The notes below the pieces were generated by a model. It saw only the letters and a list, made by a program, of their open reading frames with translations, searched no databases and was not told where the DNA came from. Made by a program: the position numbers and the translations under genes. From NCBI RefSeq assembly GCF_000373645.1, contig NZ_KB892011.1, positions 1 to 64,000 on the forward strand: 64,000 bases of DNA, in the 5' to 3' direction. Positions within the stretch are counted from its first letter, which is position 1. Each line of letters opens with the position of its first letter. This stretch comes from Streptomyces sp. ATexAB-D23. GTDB lineage: Bacteria > Actinomycetota > Actinomycetes > Streptomycetales > Streptomycetaceae. Shown here in pieces: positions 60,461-64,000 of the stretch.

Positions 60461-60776
60461 GCTCCTGGCAGACGGGTTCACGACCAAGATCACCAGTTCG
60501 CCAGGAGCTTTCGCGTGCTTGTCCACCCGTCCGGTATTGATCTGTCCAGCCGCACCCTGCAGTACCTCTCCGGTCTCCTCGCAGGTCACCGTTGTCGGAC
60601 CGGCTCCCGGTGACGCGCCACGCTGGAACAGTCCATGACGACCGTCCGGAAGAAGGCGTACGTGAACCTCGACGCCACCGTGCTGCCGATCGACCGCACC
60701 GCTGCCCGGATCACCGCCGTCGTCCGTGCCGTCGTCGCACTCGAACTCGCCACCTGAGCAAGATGGAAAAGGCTCC
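60461..60776 (+). mobile_element. IS5-type element with internal deletion (right arm)
   Basis: The left end has a hairpin AAAGCTCCTGGC ... GCCAGGAGCTTT (about 60459-60513). Then comes a frame VLVHPSGIDLSSRTLQYLSG and LLAGHRCRTGSR, the standard N-terminus of a Streptomyces IS5-family transposase. The next piece, RKKAYVNLDATVLPIDRTAA, is the catalytic DDE-start block (usually KRAYVILDGTLLPIDRIAA), followed at once by RITAVVRAVVALELAT and a stop, the C-terminus. So about 200 residues are missing in two deletions. The last 60 bases are the mirror image of 59493-59560. Confidence 0.75.
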
Positions 60777-60827
60777 TTGAGTCTGCCTGCCGGCCATCCA
60801 GCGGGAGGCGACGCCGGCTGAAAACAC

Positions 60828-61598
60828 TCAGTGACGTGCTCCCAATGCGCCGGCTACTCGAGTAAATACATGGTCCCGGATATACGTGATCAGTAATTCG
60901 CGGTCCTGCCGGGCATCCGAGGGGTACTTGATGCTTGAGTCATGAAACCCTGTGGCTCTCCCCGTCTGCTCCGCTTGAATGGCCCGCACGAGTTGTTTCT
61001 CGTACTCTTCATCGGTTCCTTCGAACGCGGTGGAATCGCTGCCCATCAACTTTTCTGAGAAAAGAACCCGTGGCTTGTCGGGCGGGAAGAACACATCGTG
61101 ATCGGTGATGAGTGCAGGTAGGAGACTGTGTACGTTTGTTTCTTCCCTGCCCGCTGCGAGTTCATGGGCGACAGTCGCCCATAGCATCAAGTCGCGGCGT
61201 GGCAGGGCGACGCCTTCCGACACGGCGAGGTTGAGGAAGTTGGCGGTTCCGGATTCAGATACGGCCCGCCAGGGCTCGCCCTCGCACAGTCGAGTGACGA
61301 TAGTGATGAGACCTCCGACGGAGAGATACCTGGTCGTACCGATGACCGAGGAGAGGAAGAGGCAGGCAGGTGGTGTCTCGGTGGATACGTACCAGGAGTC
61401 TCCCTCTTTCTTCCAATAGTCTGGATTGTCTGGCAGAGTCAGTATTTTCCGGCGCTGGTCCACCCAAAATTCTTTGCCCAGAAAATGGAGTGTCGAGGGG
61501 CGTTGGCCGTTGATCTTCAAGGCGCGGACGAAATCGGTGCGAGCGTCCCCAAGTGCGGCCATGGTCAGGTCCATGGCTTGTGTCGCACGATCCGTCAC
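60828..61598 (-). CDS. unknown protein coupled to the effector gene, possible immunity or accessory protein
   Basis: 256 residues, soluble, no recognised domain. Segments: ALGDARTDFVRALKINGQRP, FLGKEFWVDQRRKILTLPDN, YLSVGGLITIVTRLCEGEPW, DLMLWATVAHELAAGREETN and DRELLITYIRDHVFTRVAGA. Its GTG start shares one base with the TAG stop of the large upstream gene (TAGTG), so it is translated from the same message. Codon use is less G/C-biased than in core genes, matching the upstream gene. A downstream coupled gene next to a toxin-like C-terminus suggests immunity or chaperone function; this is inference. Confidence 0.6.
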   Translation of the reverse strand: MTDRATQAMDLTMAALGDARTDFVRALKINGQRPSTLHFLGKEFWVDQRRKILTLPDNPDYWKKEGDSWYVSTETPPACLFLSSVIGTTRYLSVGGLITIVTRLCEGEPWRAVSESGTANFLNLAVSEGVALPRRDLMLWATVAHELAAGREETNVHSLLPALITDHDVFFPPDKPRVLFSEKLMGSDSTAFEGTDEEYEKQLVRAIQAEQTGRATGFHDSSIKYPSDARQDRELLITYIRDHVFTRVAGALGARH

Positions 61599-64000
61599 TA
61601 ATCCCCCCAGGTGAGTTGCGTCTTCTCTCGCAATAGAATGAGGATCATTTCCTCGTGCTCGCTGCGCTCGCTCTTCGGGAGCTTCTCCATGTCGACCCCT
61701 GCCTCCTCCTCATAGAGTCGCTTAACCAGGTTGAATTCCAAGTCGGTGACCTTTATTGGGGGCTGCGGCTGGTTCTGTGGCCACCTCTCCTTGAGGTCTT
61801 GGTCTCGCTCGGCGGTCGGCTTATCGGTTCCGCCTCCGGTCATGGGAGCCATCTTGTAGAAGCTTTCCTTCATCTTCTTCTTGAGGAGAATCAGGTTGGT
61901 GACGTGGGCGTTGGGGTTGCGCCTGGCCTCGGCGATCAACGCTGCCAGAACCATGTTGGCGTCGTCGGCTCCGATGCGCACACCATGGAGTATGCCCACT
62001 ACCATCTCGCGCATGCGTTCAACTGAGTGATCAAAATTTCCGTATCGATATTCGTCCAGTAAACCACGCTCCGCGACGATCATTTTCCCCGACTCTATTT
62101 TTCGATTCCTCACCCTGCTCTCGGGGACGATATAATTATTGTCCTGGTCCACGAAGTAGTGATTCCCGTTGAAAGTGAATACGTTGCCCGTGTAGCTCGC
62201 GGGGTTGGTCCCCGGGGGCGGGGGAGTGCAGGCCGACTCGTAGTCGGACATGGTGTGTGACATCAGTCGGTCGAACTTGACCTGCAACTCCTCGTACTCG
62301 CCGTCGGCCGGTGCCGGGGAGTTTCCAGCACTGTTTCTGCGGTTCAAGGCTTCTGTGCGTACCTTGTCGATGGCGTGGAACACTATGATCTTGACGTCTT
62401 TCTGGCTCAGGTATTGCGGGTCGCGATAATTGTCGTCCAGCGAGTACTTGCTGGCGAGAAGCCAGACGGAATATGGGCCGGACCCCTCGATGGAAAATCC
62501 GCGAATCCATGAGTAGGTCCGCTTGAGGGGGGCAAGCGCTCCCTGGAGTGCTTCGAGAGTATCGCCCCTTCGTTCGTGGCTCCGCGTGATGCTTCGGGCC
62601 CGTCGAAGGGCGGCTGGGAGCTCTCGCTTCTTCTTCGCCTCCTTTCCCTCTCCCTTCCTCCCCCTGGTCTTGTTCCAGAGCGCTTTGCCCTTCTTCGCGA
62701 TGAAGTTCACGATCTTGTCGATCGCTCGATTCACCGGACGCGCCACCGCATGGAACACGCTCTTCACCTTCGCGGCCAGGCTGCCGATCCCAAGCAGCGA
62801 AGCCAGGAAACCGATCAGCAGCGGGACGCTCGCGGCCAAGGCGGTTTCGACCATCTTCGGGACGCCGGCCTTGTCGCCGTTGGCTATCGCCACCACCGCG
62901 TCCAGCACCGAATTGACGAACTCCACTATCTGGGCGCCCTGGTTCACGATGAACGTGACGATGTCGATGATTCCCTTGACCGCGCGAACGAATGCGGAGG
63001 CGGGGTTCAGGAGGGAGAGGATCCAGGTGATTCCCGCGATGATGACCGTCGGGATCAAATAGCTCGTCAGCTTTTCCAGGATCGTGGACTTGAGGTCGCC
63101 CGCCTCTTCCTGGATTTCCTTGACCGCGCCCGCAGGGCCCTCGTTCGCGATGTTCTTCGCTACCGGGACCGAGGACTCGACCGCCGTCATCGCCTGGTCG
63201 GGGACGCCCTTGCGGGTCACACGGGCGCGGATGTTGGCCCAGGTCAGGCCCAGCAGGGAGCCGATGAGCTGGATGATGCCCTTCATGTCGAACTTCTGGG
63301 GGATTTCGAGGCCCGCCTTGACCGCGGTGCCGAGCAGCCAGGACACGACCCCGGTCTTCAGGTGGTCGGCGATGCCCGTCATGAAGAGGTTCAGGCCCGC
63401 GCCGACGGCCGACACCAGGTTGCCCAGGAAGCCGATGGGGTCCTTGATGATCTTCATGATCGCGCCGGCGGCCTTGGCGAGGATGCCCAGGAGGAGGTTC
63501 TTCAGGTCGTTGATCGTCTTTATCGCACCGACGATCGCGTCCTTCGCCTTGTCGATCAGGCCCTTGTTGGCCTCCTGGAGTTTCTTTATGTCCTCGTCGA
63601 TCTTGTTCAGGGCGGCGGTGTACTTCGATGCCAGGTCCTGGACCAGTTGTTCCGACTTTTCGTTGACCGTTGATTCCAGGTCATCGAATTTGCCCGCGAA
63701 GTCCTTGGCGGCTTCCTCACCGAACTGGCGGAGATCCGCGGGGAGTTTGTCGACCTCCGCCTTCAGTTCCTTGCGGCCCTTGGCGATACGCGCCTTCGCC
63801 TTGCCCAGTTCCGTGCCGATGATGTCGGCCACCGACGAGATCACCGTCTGCATCTGCGAGACGTAGAGCTTGCGGGCCTCCTGGTAGAGGTTGTTCGCCT
63901 CATCCGGGAGACCGGCGAACTTGTCCTTCACCCAGCGGGCCTTTCCCCGCCAGCCCGAGTAGCGCTTGTCCTTGTACTTCTTCATCCGGCGTTTGTGGTC
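61598..64000 (-). CDS. large eCIS-associated effector, C-terminal 800 residues (gene continues beyond window)
   Basis: The frame is open to the right edge; the five codons before Met at 63985 read DHKRR and continue the protein, so that Met is internal. The visible part begins MKKYKDKRYSGWRGKARWVK, followed by long amphipathic and coiled segments (IIGTELGKAKARIAKGRKEL; LASKYTAALNKIDEDIKKLQ), hydrophobic helices (about 150-410 from 63985) and a highly basic linker (KKGKALWNKTRGRKGEGKEA). This layout is typical of the large DUF4157-bearing cargo proteins of eCIS. The last 330 residues after RARSITRSHERRG are distinct in composition and unlike any family I know, as expected of a variable toxin domain. 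Confidence 0.7.
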   Translation of the reverse strand, partial: DHKRRMKKYKDKRYSGWRGKARWVKDKFAGLPDEANNLYQEARKLYVSQMQTVISSVADIIGTELGKAKARIAKGRKELKAEVDKLPADLRQFGEEAAKDFAGKFDDLESTVNEKSEQLVQDLASKYTAALNKIDEDIKKLQEANKGLIDKAKDAIVGAIKTINDLKNLLLGILAKAAGAIMKIIKDPIGFLGNLVSAVGAGLNLFMTGIADHLKTGVVSWLLGTAVKAGLEIPQKFDMKGIIQLIGSLLGLTWANIRARVTRKGVPDQAMTAVESSVPVAKNIANEGPAGAVKEIQEEAGDLKSTILEKLTSYLIPTVIIAGITWILSLLNPASAFVRAVKGIIDIVTFIVNQGAQIVEFVNSVLDAVVAIANGDKAGVPKMVETALAASVPLLIGFLASLLGIGSLAAKVKSVFHAVARPVNRAIDKIVNFIAKKGKALWNKTRGRKGEGKEAKKKRELPAALRRARSITRSHERRGDTLEALQGALAPLKRTYSWIRGFSIEGSGPYSVWLLASKYSLDDNYRDPQYLSQKDVKIIVFHAIDKVRTEALNRRNSAGNSPAPADGEYEELQVKFDRLMSHTMSDYESACTPPPPGTNPASYTGNVFTFNGNHYFVDQDNNYIVPESRVRNRKIESGKMIVAERGLLDEYRYGNFDHSVERMREMVVGILHGVRIGADDANMVLAALIAEARRNPNAHVTNLILLKKKMKESFYKMAPMTGGGTDKPTAERDQDLKERWPQNQPQPPIKVTDLEFNLVKRLYEEEAGVDMEKLPKSERSEHEEMILILLREKTQLTWGD

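Larger units (their letters stand above)
60166..60827. other. gap of 660 bases made of terminator and IS5-type relic
   Basis: No intact gene. From left to right: A/T-richer tail of the secreted-protein gene, a hairpin (60284-60316), spacer, and the IS5-type relic (about 60461-60776). Confidence 0.65.

Overview
The window is high-GC actinobacterial DNA, almost certainly Streptomyces or a close relative. Supporting signs are strong G/C third-position bias, many GTG starts, dense ATGA/GTGA stop-start overlaps, a DUF397/XRE (DUF5753) pair, DUF6882, DUF5709 and DUF2568 proteins, an F420-dependent (TIGR03557-type) oxidoreductase, LAxTG sortase signals, and accessory genes of a Streptomyces-type extracellular contractile injection system (eCIS). 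No tRNA, rRNA or CRISPR array was seen. Family names come from reading the protein sequences; no database search was run.

Layout. 1-5.3 kb is eroded accessory DNA: an IS630-type transposase cut by the left edge, an ABC ATPase gene broken by a frameshift and by that element, an XRE/DUF397 pair, a deoxyribosyltransferase-like gene, and a decayed aldo/keto reductase-cupin-carboxymuconolactone decarboxylase operon with an internally deleted XRE/MmyB-type regulator. 5.4-10.9 kb is a cobalamin block: two cobalamin riboswitches, one in front of a ferredoxin-like plus FhuF-like Fe-S pair (+ strand), the other in front of a BtuF-BtuC-BtuD-type importer (- strand), followed by cobF. 12-20.7 kb is the outstanding locus: a Zur-box-flanked 'anchored repeat-type' zinc/manganese ABC importer (substrate-binding protein with an inserted surface domain, ATPase, permease) interleaved with four choice-of-anchor M surface proteins, two of them ending in LAxTG-TM-Arg sorting signals. 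The seven genes form two probable transcription units, each preceded by a Zur-like box.

20.7-24.3 kb holds a Baeyer-Villiger monooxygenase, a divergent SMP-30-like lipoprotein and a TetR regulator, with a strong palindromic operator candidate between the first two. 24.7-29.2 kb has two membrane proteins, a 9-bp minisatellite, and an arsenic module (ArsR, ACR3, ArsI/CadI-like protein). 29.3-34.4 kb has a decayed NUDIX gene, a GNAT gene, an ECF42-type sigma factor with its DGPF partner, an SDR, a VOC protein and DUF5709. 34.6-48.8 kb is a run of redox, stress and repair genes: KatE, DUF2568, class II amidotransferase, DJ-1/PfpI, heme-oxygenase-like diiron protein, Orn/Lys/Arg decarboxylase, Zn alcohol dehydrogenase, epimerase, F420 oxidoreductase, Rho-N-like basic protein, LigD-type polymerase, HhH-GPD endonuclease and VOC.

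49-57.3 kb carries eCIS accessory genes (DUF4157 protein, membrane-anchored Ig-like protein, LuxR regulator with atypical receiver, VWA-HYR protein, DUF4255 cap protein, AAA+ ATPase) without sheath, tube or baseplate genes. They are followed by a hydrolase-P450 pair and a low-GC secreted-protein gene flanked by inverted IS5-type remnants. The right edge holds the C-terminal 800 residues of a large, probably eCIS-associated effector, overlapping by one base a possible immunity or accessory gene.
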